A stretch of 64,000 nt of DNA from Vibrio xiamenensis (GCF_900100015.1 NZ_FNDD01000023.1:26892-90891); one strand, 5' to 3'; positions 33,958 to 43,424 are shown, counted from the stretch's first letter. Program-made: numbers and translations. Notes: generated from the letters alone by a model not told the origin.

Positions 33958-35682
33958 ATGATTTCAGGTATTCTGGCATCTCCTGGTATTGCTATTGGTA
34001 AAGCACTACTCCTTCAAGAAGATGAAATTGTCCTAAACACACACAAAATTTCTGATGACCAAGTAGAAGCCGAAGTTCAGCGTTTTTATGACGCTCGTAA
34101 CAAATCGTCTGCGCAACTTGAATCTATCAAGCAAAAAGCGTTAGAAACGTTTGGTGAAGAAAAAGAAGCGATCTTTGAAGGTCACATTATGCTTCTTGAA
34201 GATGAAGAGCTAGAAGAAGAAATCCTAGCATTGATCAAAGACGAAAAGCTTCACGCAGACAACGCGATTCACACCGTTATCGAAGAGCAAGCAACCGCGC
34301 TTGAATCTCTCGATGATGAGTACTTAAAAGAGCGCGCGACGGATATTCGCGACATTGGTTCTCGTTTCGTGAAAAACGCTTTGGGCATCAACATCGTTTC
34401 GCTTAGCGATATCTCTGAACAAGTTATCCTAGTGGCTTACGATCTGACTCCTTCAGAAACAGCGCAAATCAACCTCGACTACGTACTTGGTTTTGCTTGT
34501 GATATCGGCGGTCGTACATCGCACACCTCAATCATGGCACGCTCTCTAGAGCTTCCAGCGATTGTTGGTACTAACGACATCACCAAAAAAGTACGCAACG
34601 GCGACACCCTCATTCTTGATGCGATGAACAACAAGATTGTTGTTAACCCATCAGCCGCTGAGCTTGAAGAAGCGAAAAACGTACAAGCTCAAGTTCTTGC
34701 TGAAAAAGAAGAACTTGCCAAACTAAAAGACCTACCAGCAGAAACCACTGACGGCCATCGCGTAGAAGTATGCGGTAACATCGGTACCGTTAAAGACTGT
34801 GACGGTATTATCCGTAACGGTGGTGAAGGTGTTGGTCTGTACCGTACTGAATTCCTATTTATGGACCGTACTGCCCTTCCTACTGAAGAAGAGCAATACG
34901 AAGCCTATAAAGAAGTGGCTGAATCCATGCACGGCGAACCAGTGATCATCCGTACTATGGATATCGGTGGTGACAAAGACCTACCTTACATGGACTTACC
35001 GCAAGAAATGAACCCATTCTTGGGCTGGCGTGCGGTTCGTATCAGCTTAGATCGTCGTGAAATTCTTCGTGATCAGCTACGTGGTATTCTGCGTGCATCT
35101 GCACACGGTAAACTTCGCGTGATGTTCCCAATGATCATCTCAGTAGAAGAAATTCGTGAGCTGAAAAATGCCATCGAAAGCTACAAAGCAGAGCTTCGTG
35201 AAGAAGGTCTGGCTTTTGATGAAAACATCGAAATCGGTGTTATGGTTGAGACGCCAGCAGCAGCAGCCATTGCACACCACTTAGCAAAAGAAGTAGCATT
35301 CTTCTCTATCGGTACTAACGATTTGACCCAATACACCTTGGCTGTCGACCGTGGTAACGAGATGATTTCGCACCTATACAATCCACTGTCTCCAGCGGTT
35401 CTAACCGTGATCAAACAAGTGATCGACGCTTCTCACGCAGAAGGCAAATGGACAGGTATGTGTGGTGAGCTAGCGGGTGACGAACGTGCAACCCTTCTAC
35501 TACTTGGTATGGGCTTAGATGAGTTCTCGATGAGCGGCATTTCCATCCCTAAAGTGAAGAAAGTAATTCGTAACTCTAACTTCGCAGAAGTGAAAGCTAT
35601 GGCCGAAGAAGCACTGTCGCTACCGACCGCGGATGACATCCAAGCTTGCGTAGATAAGTTCATCGCTGAAAAAACAAAATAA
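33958..35682 (+). CDS. ptsI: PTS enzyme I
   Basis: Enzyme I takes phosphate from phosphoenolpyruvate and passes it to HPr. The protein has 574 residues. The active His is in CDIGGRTSHTSIMARSLELPA near residue 189. The PEP-binding half has EGVGLYRTEFLFM, the MDIGGDKDLPY loop and, near 455, GTNDLTQYTLAVDR. The C-terminal catalytic Cys lies in GMCGELAGD. It follows ptsH after 133 bp and precedes crr by 105 bp, where a stem-loop may adjust expression. Confidence 0.98.
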   Translation: MISGILASPGIAIGKALLLQEDEIVLNTHKISDDQVEAEVQRFYDARNKSSAQLESIKQKALETFGEEKEAIFEGHIMLLEDEELEEEILALIKDEKLHADNAIHTVIEEQATALESLDDEYLKERATDIRDIGSRFVKNALGINIVSLSDISEQVILVAYDLTPSETAQINLDYVLGFACDIGGRTSHTSIMARSLELPAIVGTNDITKKVRNGDTLILDAMNNKIVVNPSAAELEEAKNVQAQVLAEKEELAKLKDLPAETTDGHRVEVCGNIGTVKDCDGIIRNGGEGVGLYRTEFLFMDRTALPTEEEQYEAYKEVAESMHGEPVIIRTMDIGGDKDLPYMDLPQEMNPFLGWRAVRISLDRREILRDQLRGILRASAHGKLRVMFPMIISVEEIRELKNAIESYKAELREEGLAFDENIEIGVMVETPAAAAIAHHLAKEVAFFSIGTNDLTQYTLAVDRGNEMISHLYNPLSPAVLTVIKQVIDASHAEGKWTGMCGELAGDERATLLLLGMGLDEFSMSGISIPKVKKVIRNSNFAEVKAMAEEALSLPTADDIQACVDKFIAEKTK

Positions 35683-35698
35683 TCTGTTATGCCAATAC

Positions 35699-35726
35699 AT
35701 TAGGCGGCTAAAAAAAGTCGTCTAAT
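35699..35726 (+). other. Intercistronic stem-loop between ptsI and crr
   Basis: Arms ATTAGGCGGCT and AGTCGTCTAAT pair over 11 bp as RNA (two G-U pairs) around an A6 loop. No T-run follows, so it is more likely an RNA processing or stability element than a terminator. Confidence 0.6.
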
Positions 35727-35787
35727 GTTCTATATTGGTATACTATAATTCGAACAGAATAAATCAAAACGTTAGGAGCATGACACA

Positions 35788-36297
35788 ATGGGTCTGTTTG
35801 ACAAACTTAAGAAGCTTGTATCTGATGACAGCGCTGACGCAGGTGCCATCGAAATTATCGCGCCACTTTCAGGCGAAATCGTGAACATCGAAGATGTGCC
35901 AGATGTCGTATTTGCTGAAAAAATTGTTGGCGACGGCATTGCTATCAAACCATCAGGTGACAAAATGGTAGCTCCTGTCAACGGCACTATCGGTAAGATC
36001 TTTGAAACCAACCACGCATTCTCTATCGAATCTGATGACGGCGTTGAGCTATTTGTTCACTTCGGTATCGATACTGTAGAACTTAAAGGTGAAGGTTTCA
36101 CTCGCATCGCTGAAGAAGGTCAAGCAGTGAAAGCTGGCGACACTATCATCGAATTCAATCTTGCTCTGCTAGAAGAAAAAGCCAAATCAACGCTAACACC
36201 AGTTGTTATCTCTAACATGGATGAAATCAAAGAGCTTAACAAGCTTTCTGGTTCTGTTACTGTTGGTGAAACACCGGTGCTACGTGTGACTAAATAA
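35788..36297 (+). CDS. crr: Glucose-specific EIIA component
   Basis: EIIA-Glc, a 169-residue cytosolic protein, passes phosphate to EIIB domains and controls adenylate cyclase and inducer exclusion. The active His91 is in VHFGIDTVELKG. The partner His is in GKIFETNHAFSIES near 76. The start MGLFDKLKKLVSDD, with TTAGGAGC upstream, matches the family. It probably also serves NagE of this window, which has no EIIA domain of its own. Confidence 0.97.
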   Translation: MGLFDKLKKLVSDDSADAGAIEIIAPLSGEIVNIEDVPDVVFAEKIVGDGIAIKPSGDKMVAPVNGTIGKIFETNHAFSIESDDGVELFVHFGIDTVELKGEGFTRIAEEGQAVKAGDTIIEFNLALLEEKAKSTLTPVVISNMDEIKELNKLSGSVTVGETPVLRVTK

Positions 36298-36324
36298 TTG
36301 TAGTCAAACCAACGATTGAAATAG

Positions 36325-36353
36325 AAACGCTGCTCATTGAGCAGCGTTTTTTT
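36325..36353 (+). terminator. Rho-independent terminator of ptsHI-crr
   Basis: Perfect 11-bp stem AAACGCTGCTC/GAGCAGCGTTT with an ATT loop and a T-run. Confidence 0.93.
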
Positions 36354-36373
36354 GTCTCTGATGTTCTGAAACC

Positions 36374-37525
36374 TTAAGCAAGACCAAGCGCGTATCTCAG
36401 CACTTGTTCCTTAATAGGCCCTGAGTGTTCGGCAATTTTGAGTAACGCATTTCTGGCAAATTTCAGCGGTGGCAAGCTATTACTAAATCCTTTATAAAAC
36501 ACGTCCATTCCTGTCTGCATCACCAGATTATCGACGCGACGACAGGCTTGATAAGCTCGTAATGCGCGTTCAGAAAGCTGATGTTTTTCCGTCACTTCAA
36601 GCAGCTTCATCACATCTTTAAAGCCCAAGTTCACCCCCTGACCTGCCAGCGGATTAATGGTGTGGGCGGAATCTCCGACTAATACACATTGGTGTTGAAA
36701 ATACGCTTGCGCGTGTCGACGCGTCAGTGGAAAGGAGCCGAATTTCTGAACTTTGATATCACCGAGTTCGCTTGGAAACTCAGCCAATATTTCTTGACGT
36801 AGTTGCTCGCCAGACATAGCGCTTAACTGCTTAATCCGACCTGGCGAATCATACCAAACCAGTGAACCTTGATGACCACACAATGGCAAAAATGAACGCG
36901 GGCCTTTCGGCGTAAACTGTTGCCAAGTAATGTCCTGTTGAGGTAATTGCGTTTGCACCGAAATCAACATGCAATGCTGGCGATAATCCCAAGCCGTAAC
37001 ACCAATGTTGGCCAAATCACGCACTTTCGAATTGGCACCATCAGCCCCAATCACCCACAGCGCTTGACACTGGTAACCAGAGCTTAATGTCACTTGGTTC
37101 AGTTCACCAAACTCGATAGATTCAAGTGTATCTGGACACATCAAGGTTAAGTTATCGACTTGCTCAAAACCCTGCCAAATGCCAAGTTGCAATAGGCGGT
37201 TTTCAACAAAATAGCCAAGTTGCTCAAGGCCTAACGAATCGCTATGAAATCGAGTACGGCACTCTGGCGCTTCCCAGGTTTCAAGCCGGCGATATGGGCA
37301 CACGCGCATTGCTTCAATGGCAGGCCAAGCGCCTAATTGCTCTAACAATGCCACCGAAGTTTGTGAGATAGCCGAAACGCGAACATCCATGGGCTGCTCT
37401 GGGGTAAATGCCATTGGCGCATGGCCTTCCACCAACAAAACCTGTCGACCTTGCTGAGCAAAACCCAGTGCCGCTGCTGCACCGACCATTCCGCCACCGA
37501 TAACGACAATATCAAATGTGTTCAT
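36374..37525 (-). CDS. ubiF: Ubiquinone-synthesis FAD monooxygenase UbiF
   Basis: A 383-residue flavin hydroxylase of the UbiH/UbiF/VisC family. The FAD-binding GxGxxG is at the N-terminus (IVVIGGGMVGAAAALGFAQQG), the DG motif is WVIGADGANSKVR near 160, and the second FAD motif is CVLVGDSAHTINPLAGQGVNLGFKD near 280. UbiF hydroxylates the demethoxy-ubiquinol ring. The choice of UbiF over UbiH/UbiI rests on its divergent position beside miaB, as in Escherichia coli. Confidence 0.88.
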   Translation of the reverse strand: MNTFDIVVIGGGMVGAAAALGFAQQGRQVLLVEGHAPMAFTPEQPMDVRVSAISQTSVALLEQLGAWPAIEAMRVCPYRRLETWEAPECRTRFHSDSLGLEQLGYFVENRLLQLGIWQGFEQVDNLTLMCPDTLESIEFGELNQVTLSSGYQCQALWVIGADGANSKVRDLANIGVTAWDYRQHCMLISVQTQLPQQDITWQQFTPKGPRSFLPLCGHQGSLVWYDSPGRIKQLSAMSGEQLRQEILAEFPSELGDIKVQKFGSFPLTRRHAQAYFQHQCVLVGDSAHTINPLAGQGVNLGFKDVMKLLEVTEKHQLSERALRAYQACRRVDNLVMQTGMDVFYKGFSNSLPPLKFARNALLKIAEHSGPIKEQVLRYALGLA

Positions 37526-37774
37526 TTTTTATTCTTCATGGTGTTGATTTCTGAACGGTTTTTAATTGTACGTTTTCACTGTGCAAATGTAACGAAAAAC
37601 CTTAACTGAGATAAGGTCAAAGCCCTTACAATACATAGTGTTTGACAGTTTTTCGTTCAACACTAGTCAGTAGGAATTGAAAGCAGTACAATACGCCGCT
37701 TACCGCCGAGATGGCGGCTATAATTTGAACGAAAACGTTCATGGTTGTTGTGAATTAATACGAGCGAAAGTGAG

Positions 37775-39199
37775 ATGAGTAAGAAACTGCTAATTAAAAC
37801 CTGGGGCTGCCAGATGAATGAATACGATTCATCAAAAATGGCGGATCTGCTTAATGCCTCAAACGGCTATGAGCTCACTGAAATTCCAGAAGAAGCAGAC
37901 GTACTACTATTGAACACCTGTTCGATCCGTGAAAAAGCGCAAGAGAAGGTATTCCACCAGCTTGGCCGTTGGAAAAACCTTAAAGACAATAAACCTGGCG
38001 TCGTGATTGGCGTTGGTGGCTGTGTTGCGACTCAAGAAGGCGACCACATTCGTGAACGTGCTCCGTACGTTGACGTTATCTTTGGTCCGCAAACCCTGCA
38101 CCGTCTTCCTGAGATGATCAAGCAATCACAGAGCGACGATGCGCCAGTGATGGATATTTCTTTCCCAGAAATTGAAAAGTTTGACCGTCTGCCAGAACCT
38201 CGCGCCGAAGGTCCAACCGCGTTCGTTTCAATTATGGAAGGCTGCTCTAAATATTGTACTTACTGCGTTGTACCTTACACACGTGGTGAGGAAGTCAGCC
38301 GCCCTATGGATGACGTGCTGTTTGAAATTGCCCAATTGGCAGACCAAGGCGTACGCGAAGTCAACCTGCTCGGCCAAAACGTTAACGCTTACCGCGGTCC
38401 AACTCACGACGGCGACATTTGCTCATTTGCTGAGTTGCTACGTTTGGTGGCATCGATTGACGGCATCGACCGTATTCGTTTCACCACCAGTCACCCGCTT
38501 GAATTTACTGACGATATCATCGAGGTTTACGAAGATACGCCTGAATTGGTGAGCTTCCTACACTTGCCAGTACAAAGCGGTAGCGATCGCATTCTCACTA
38601 TGATGAAGCGTCCTCATACTGCGATTGAATACAAGTCGATCATCCGTAAGCTACGTAAAGCGCGCCCAGATATTCAAATCAGCTCTGACTTTATCGTTGG
38701 TTTCCCTGGCGAAAGCGACAAAGACTTCCAAGACACCATGAAACTGATTCGTGATGTCGATTTTGATATGAGCTTCAGCTTTATCTTCTCCCCTCGTCCA
38801 GGTACGCCGGCTGCCGACTACCCATGCGATACACCAGAGCAAGAAAAGAAAGAACGCTTGTACGAACTGCAACAACAGATCAACACTCAAGCAATGCGTT
38901 ATTCGCGCTTGATGATGGGCACTGAGCAGCGTATTTTGGTCGAAGGTCCATCGAAGAAAAACCTCATGGAGCTTCGCGGTCGCACTGAAAACAATCGCGT
39001 AGTAAACTTTGAAGGCTCAGCAGATCTTATCGGTCAATTTGTTGATGTGAAGATTTTGGACGTATTCCCGAACTCTTTGCGTGGTGAGTTGCTGCGCACA
39101 GAGAAAGACATGAACCTTCGCGTGGTGACTTCACCATCCGCTATGATGGAAAAAACACGACGTGAAGACGAACTGGGTGTTGCAACCTTTACGCCTTAA
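37775..39199 (+). CDS. miaB: tRNA-2-methylthio-N6-dimethylallyladenosine synthase
   Basis: MiaB adds a methylthio group to i6A37 in tRNAs. The 474-residue protein has three parts. The N-terminal UPF0004 domain has Cys residues in TWGCQMN, LLNTCSIREKA and VGGCVA. The radical-SAM domain has the triad CSKYCTYC near 157. The C-terminal TRAM domain (about 378-440) starts at MGTEQRILVEGPSKK. Three further motifs match: PYTRGEEVSRP, LLGQNVNAY and SPRPGTPA. It has its own promoter region and lies before ybeZ-ybeY. Confidence 0.97.
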   Translation: MSKKLLIKTWGCQMNEYDSSKMADLLNASNGYELTEIPEEADVLLLNTCSIREKAQEKVFHQLGRWKNLKDNKPGVVIGVGGCVATQEGDHIRERAPYVDVIFGPQTLHRLPEMIKQSQSDDAPVMDISFPEIEKFDRLPEPRAEGPTAFVSIMEGCSKYCTYCVVPYTRGEEVSRPMDDVLFEIAQLADQGVREVNLLGQNVNAYRGPTHDGDICSFAELLRLVASIDGIDRIRFTTSHPLEFTDDIIEVYEDTPELVSFLHLPVQSGSDRILTMMKRPHTAIEYKSIIRKLRKARPDIQISSDFIVGFPGESDKDFQDTMKLIRDVDFDMSFSFIFSPRPGTPAADYPCDTPEQEKKERLYELQQQINTQAMRYSRLMMGTEQRILVEGPSKKNLMELRGRTENNRVVNFEGSADLIGQFVDVKILDVFPNSLRGELLRTEKDMNLRVVTSPSAMMEKTRREDELGVATFTP

Positions 39200-39270
39200 G
39201 TTCGTATAAACTGCCATTGGGAACCTGGTCGAGTTCAGGTTCCCACAAATGGCCATATTGAGAGGCAACA

Positions 39271-40377
39271 TTGAGCAATAAAATCGTAACTCTAGAAATT
39301 AACCTAGAACCTTCAGACAACCGCCGACTTGCGAGTCTTTGCGGCCCCTTCGACGATAATATCAAACACTTAGAACGCCGTTTAGGTGTGGAAATCAGCT
39401 ACCGAGGTAACTTCTTTACCATCGTTGGTAAGCCCCATACTTCAGCTGCTGCGCTCGATATTATTAAAACTCTGTATGTTAGTACTGCGCCAGTTCGCGG
39501 CAAGATTCCCGATATTGAGCCCGAAGAAATTCACCTTGCGGTGAAAGAGTCCGGTGTGCTTGAGCAAAACACAGAGACTCAATTCGAACACGGCAAAGAA
39601 GTCTTCATTAAGACCAAGAAAGGGGTTATCAAACCGCGCACTCCAAACCAAGCGCAATACCTGATGAACATGGTCACCCATGATATCAGCTTTGGCATTG
39701 GCCCAGCCGGTACAGGTAAAACGTATCTTGCGGTCGCCGCGGCAGTCGATGCGTTAGAACGCCAAGAAATTCGTCGCATTTTATTGACTCGTCCAGCCGT
39801 TGAAGCGGGTGAAAAGCTCGGCTTCTTGCCGGGTGACTTGAGCCAAAAAGTCGACCCTTACTTGCGCCCTCTTTACGATGCTTTGTTTGAAATGCTCGGT
39901 TTTGAGCGCGTTGAAAAACTGATTGAACGCAATGTTATTGAAGTGGCTCCACTAGCGTATATGCGCGGTCGCACCCTCAATGACGCTTTTATTATTCTTG
40001 ATGAAAGCCAAAACACCACAGTTGAACAGATGAAAATGTTCTTAACTCGAATTGGTTTTAACTCAAGAGCCGTCATCACTGGTGACATTACTCAGATCGA
40101 CTTGCCGCGCGGTGCTCGTTCTGGCTTGCGTCATGCGATTGAAGTCCTTGGCGAAGTGGATGAGATCAGTTTTAACTTCTTCCAGTCTGACGATGTTGTA
40201 CGTCACCCTGTCGTCGCACGTATTGTTAATGCCTATGAAAAATGGGAAGCGCAAGATCAAAAAGAGCGCAAAGAATACGAGCAACGCCGTCGTGAAGAAC
40301 GTGAAGCGAAATTGCTTGAGAGTCAAAAAGCAGAACTTGCTTCCAAGGATCAGACAATTCAGGAAACCAGCAAGTAA
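39271..40377 (+). CDS. ybeZ: PhoH-like ATPase YbeZ
   Basis: A 368-residue PhoH-family P-loop protein. The start is TTG 39271, chosen because AGAGG lies 5 bp upstream and no better start is near. Walker A is GPAGTGKTYLA near 147 and Walker B is AFIILDESQN near 240. GDITQIDLPRGARSGL is also diagnostic. The C-terminal tail is a long charged helix (QDQKERKEYEQRRREER). Partner of YbeY: the two genes share TAATG. Its role is in rRNA maturation and RNA metabolism, still poorly defined. Confidence 0.93.
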   Translation: MSNKIVTLEINLEPSDNRRLASLCGPFDDNIKHLERRLGVEISYRGNFFTIVGKPHTSAAALDIIKTLYVSTAPVRGKIPDIEPEEIHLAVKESGVLEQNTETQFEHGKEVFIKTKKGVIKPRTPNQAQYLMNMVTHDISFGIGPAGTGKTYLAVAAAVDALERQEIRRILLTRPAVEAGEKLGFLPGDLSQKVDPYLRPLYDALFEMLGFERVEKLIERNVIEVAPLAYMRGRTLNDAFIILDESQNTTVEQMKMFLTRIGFNSRAVITGDITQIDLPRGARSGLRHAIEVLGEVDEISFNFFQSDDVVRHPVVARIVNAYEKWEAQDQKERKEYEQRRREEREAKLLESQKAELASKDQTIQETSK

Positions 40378-40841
40378 TGGCCATCGAACTAGATCTGCAA
40401 ATTGCGGTCGAATCTGAGCAAGGCTTGCCACAGCAAGCACAAATTCAAACCTGGCTAGAAGCGGCACTTCTGTCGCGTCGCGACGAGGCAGAGGTCACAG
40501 TTCGCATTGTTGACCAACAAGAAAGCCAGTCTCTAAATCGAGATTATCGCGGAAAAGATAAGCCAACCAATGTGCTGTCGTTTCCTTTTGAAGCGCCGCC
40601 AGGTATTGAATTATCTCTGTTAGGCGACCTAGTCATCTGTCGTCAAGTTGTTGAAAAAGAGGCGAATGAGCAGCAAAAACCGCTCATGGCACACTGGGCT
40701 CATATGGTTGTACATGGCAGCTTACATCTGCTAGGTTATGATCATATCGACGATGACGAAGCCGAACAGATGGAGTCACTCGAGACTGAAATCATGCAAA
40801 GTATGGGCTTTGAAGACCCGTACCTTGCCGAAAAAGAGTAA
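40377..40841 (+). CDS. ybeY: Endoribonuclease YbeY
   Basis: A single-strand-specific metal-dependent RNase for 16S rRNA 3' maturation and ribosome quality control. It has 154 residues. The zinc motif H-x3-H-x5-H is visible in HMVVHGSLHLLGYDH near 112-126, and the GDLVICRQVVEKEA stretch is conserved. The start ATG overlaps the ybeZ stop, so the two are translationally coupled. corC follows after 128 bp that contain a large imperfect palindrome. Confidence 0.96.
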   Translation: MAIELDLQIAVESEQGLPQQAQIQTWLEAALLSRRDEAEVTVRIVDQQESQSLNRDYRGKDKPTNVLSFPFEAPPGIELSLLGDLVICRQVVEKEANEQQKPLMAHWAHMVVHGSLHLLGYDHIDDDEAEQMESLETEIMQSMGFEDPYLAEKE

Positions 40842-40857
40842 CGGATTACTCAGTGCA

Positions 40858-40924
40858 GATGCGCTGGTATAAAAATAAAGGCTTTCTCCCACTCGAAAGG
40901 AAGCGTATTTATCCAGCGTCATCT
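40858..40924 (+). repeat. Imperfect palindrome between ybeY and corC
   Basis: Outer arms GATGCGCTGGTATAAA and TTTATCCAGCGTCATC are complementary apart from two single-base bulges. An inner GGCTTTC/GAAAGGAAGC pairing lies between. As RNA it would fold into one long hairpin. Confidence 0.6.
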
Positions 40925-40969
40925 ATGTGTGCTATCACACTTCTGATAGCGAAACATCAATGAGAAACA

Positions 40970-41872
40970 ATGAACGACGATAATTCGCCCTCTGCGTCGG
41001 CAGAAGGTAAGAAAGAAAAATCTGAAGGTCCGAGTAGAAAGTCCTTCTTTGAACGCCTAGGTCAACTTTTCCAAGGTGAACCGAAAGACCGCCAAGAGCT
41101 AGTCGATGTGATTCGCGATTCTGAATCGAACGATCTCATCGATCACGATACCCGAGGTATGCTCGAAGGCGTAATGGAAATATCAGAAATGCGAGTGCGT
41201 GATATCATGATCCCACGTTCGCAAATGGTCACAGTAGAACGCGGTGATAATTTGGATGCACTGGTGAGCCTTATCACTGATGCCCAACACTCACGTTATC
41301 CTGTGATCAGTGAAGATAAAGACCATGTCGAAGGCATTCTGTTAGCGAAGGACTTATTAAAATATTTGGGCTCCGACAGCGCCGAATTTAACATTGAAGA
41401 AGTGATTCGACCTGCGGTTGTTGTTCCCGGCAGTAAACGGGTTGACCGTCTACTGAAAGAGTTTCGCGAAGAGCGTTACCACATGGCCATCGTTGTAGAC
41501 GAATTTGGCGGCGTTTCCGGCCTTATCACCATCGAAGATATTCTCGAACAGATTGTTGGCGAAATCGAAGATGAAACTGATGACGAAGAAGAAGTCGAAA
41601 TTCGTAAACTGTCCAAACACACTTATTCCATCAAAGCACTGACCACGATTGAAGAATTCAACACCACCTTTGGTACTGAATTTAGCGATGACGAAGTGGA
41701 TACCGTTGGTGGCTTAGTGATGACTTCATTTGGGCACCTACCTTCACGAGGCGAAGTCGTAGAAATTGCCGGATATAGCTTTAAAGTGACCTCCGCTGAT
41801 AATCGACGCGTGGTGCAGTTGCAAGTGACGATTCCAGATGAAGAATCACTGCCTGAGATAGCAGAAGACTAA
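40970..41872 (+). CDS. corC: CorC/YbeX CBS-domain and transporter-associated domain protein
   Basis: A 300-residue cytosolic protein. The N-terminus is charged and disordered (1-30). A CBS pair spans about 70-195, with VRDIMIPRSQMVTV, VISEDKDHVEGILLAKDLL and VVDEFGGVSGLITIEDILEQIVGEIEDE. The CorC_HlyC domain follows (about 210-295, ALTTIEEFN, VDTVGGLVM). It is linked to magnesium/cobalt efflux and to ybeY-lnt envelope and RNA functions. It lies 28 bp before lnt and is probably co-transcribed with it. Confidence 0.95.
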   Translation: MNDDNSPSASAEGKKEKSEGPSRKSFFERLGQLFQGEPKDRQELVDVIRDSESNDLIDHDTRGMLEGVMEISEMRVRDIMIPRSQMVTVERGDNLDALVSLITDAQHSRYPVISEDKDHVEGILLAKDLLKYLGSDSAEFNIEEVIRPAVVVPGSKRVDRLLKEFREERYHMAIVVDEFGGVSGLITIEDILEQIVGEIEDETDDEEEVEIRKLSKHTYSIKALTTIEEFNTTFGTEFSDDEVDTVGGLVMTSFGHLPSRGEVVEIAGYSFKVTSADNRRVVQLQVTIPDEESLPEIAED

Positions 41873-41900
41873 TCTTATTACTCAGCCTAAAAGACATTTG

Positions 41901-43418
41901 ATGAAAATCCTTTCCTTTCATCGCCTATGGCGGCCCTTAGCGGCCGCTTTTATTGGCGCTAGTACCACGTTTTCTTTTGCTCCATACGATATTTGGCCTC
42001 TCGCCATTTTAAGCCCTGTAATTTTAATGCTGCTGCTCCATAACCAGAGCCCTAAAGCTTCACTTTGGACGGGGTTCGCTTGGGGACTTGGGCAATTTGC
42101 CACCGGCATCAGTTGGGTTCATATCAGCATTGATACCTTTGGCGGCATGCCGAAAATCGCCAGTGTTTTCCTAATGACGCTGCTAGTGAGTTATCTGGCG
42201 CTCTACCCGGCTCTGTATGCTTGGTTACTGAATCGCTTCTTTCCACGCCTATCGCGGCATCGTTTTTTCCTTGCTGCGCCAGTGTTGTGGCTAATTTGTG
42301 ACTGGCTGCGCGGCTGGATAATGACGGGGTTCCCATGGCTTTGGCTCGGCTATAGTCAACTCAACAGCCCATTGGCAAACTTTGCGCCGCTAGGTGGCGT
42401 CGAGCTTATTACTCTAGCCATCATGGTTTGTGCTAGCGCCATCAGCTACAGCATGTTAACCAAACGCTGGATGAATCTGATCATTCCTGCGGTTATTTTT
42501 GCCACCGGCTTTGGTCTTAACGCGGTTCATTGGGTAACCCCAAAAGACAAAGTGACCAAATTCGCGTTGATTCAAGGCAATATCGACCAAGCATTGAAAT
42601 GGGTACCAAGCCAGCGTTGGCCCACGATACTGAAATACACCGATCTCAGCCGCGATAATTGGGATGCAGACATCATCATTTGGCCAGAAGCGGCCATTCC
42701 GGCATTTGAGTTCGAAGTGTCGTCGTTTTTGCAAACCTTAGATGAAGCGGCGCGTAACAACGATAGCGCGTTAATTACCGGCGTAATTAACCGCGGCAGT
42801 GGTAACCAGTATTACAACAGTGTTTTGACGCTCGGTAATACCGATGCTGACAGTTATCAATACAATATCGACAAGCGCTATCACAAACACCACTTACTGC
42901 CATTTGGCGAATTTGTGCCCTTTGAAAGCCTGCTCAGACCGCTTGCGCCGTTCTTTAATTTACCAATGTCTTCGTTTACCAGCGGCGACTATATTCAACC
43001 AAACATCGTTGCTAAGGGGCGTCATCTTGCGCCGGCGTTGTGCTATGAGATTATTTTTAGTGAGCAAGTACGCGCTAACGTCAATGACAACACCGATTTC
43101 ATTTTAACCTTATCCAATGATGCTTGGTTTGGACGCTCAATCGGCCCGCTGCAACATATGCAAATTGCACAAATGCGTGCCCTTGAACTGGGTAAACCAG
43201 TGATCCGTTCAACCAATAACGGCCTAACCGCCGTCACCGATTATCGCGGCCAGATTACCGATCAATTGCCACAGTTTGAAACGGGGGTGCTGCGAGCATC
43301 GGTGCACTCAACATCCGGACAAACCCCATACCATGGCTGGGGCTCTTGGCCGCTATATCTGTTCAGTGTTTTGGCGTTGGCCATCGCTTGGCGTCGCCGT
43401 TCAAGCACTGATAAATAA
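41901..43418 (+). CDS. lnt: Apolipoprotein N-acyltransferase
   Basis: Lnt adds the third acyl chain to lipoproteins at the periplasmic face of the inner membrane. It has 505 residues from ATG 41901. N-terminal membrane helices at 1-215 lead to a nitrilase-like domain. The catalytic Glu lies in IIIWPEAAIPAFE, the Lys in YHKHHLLPFGEFVPFE and the Cys in PALCYEIIFSEQV. A final membrane helix is at the C-terminus (WPLYLFSVLALAIAW). Several of its likely substrates, rlpA and lptE, are encoded nearby. Confidence 0.97.
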   Translation: MKILSFHRLWRPLAAAFIGASTTFSFAPYDIWPLAILSPVILMLLLHNQSPKASLWTGFAWGLGQFATGISWVHISIDTFGGMPKIASVFLMTLLVSYLALYPALYAWLLNRFFPRLSRHRFFLAAPVLWLICDWLRGWIMTGFPWLWLGYSQLNSPLANFAPLGGVELITLAIMVCASAISYSMLTKRWMNLIIPAVIFATGFGLNAVHWVTPKDKVTKFALIQGNIDQALKWVPSQRWPTILKYTDLSRDNWDADIIIWPEAAIPAFEFEVSSFLQTLDEAARNNDSALITGVINRGSGNQYYNSVLTLGNTDADSYQYNIDKRYHKHHLLPFGEFVPFESLLRPLAPFFNLPMSSFTSGDYIQPNIVAKGRHLAPALCYEIIFSEQVRANVNDNTDFILTLSNDAWFGRSIGPLQHMQIAQMRALELGKPVIRSTNNGLTAVTDYRGQITDQLPQFETGVLRASVHSTSGQTPYHGWGSWPLYLFSVLALAIAWRRRSSTDK

Positions 43419-43424
43419 CATCAA

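Noticed and set aside
37526..37774. Search for tRNA genes between ubiF and miaB
   Set aside because: No cloverleaf, T-arm or CCA end could be found in the gap.
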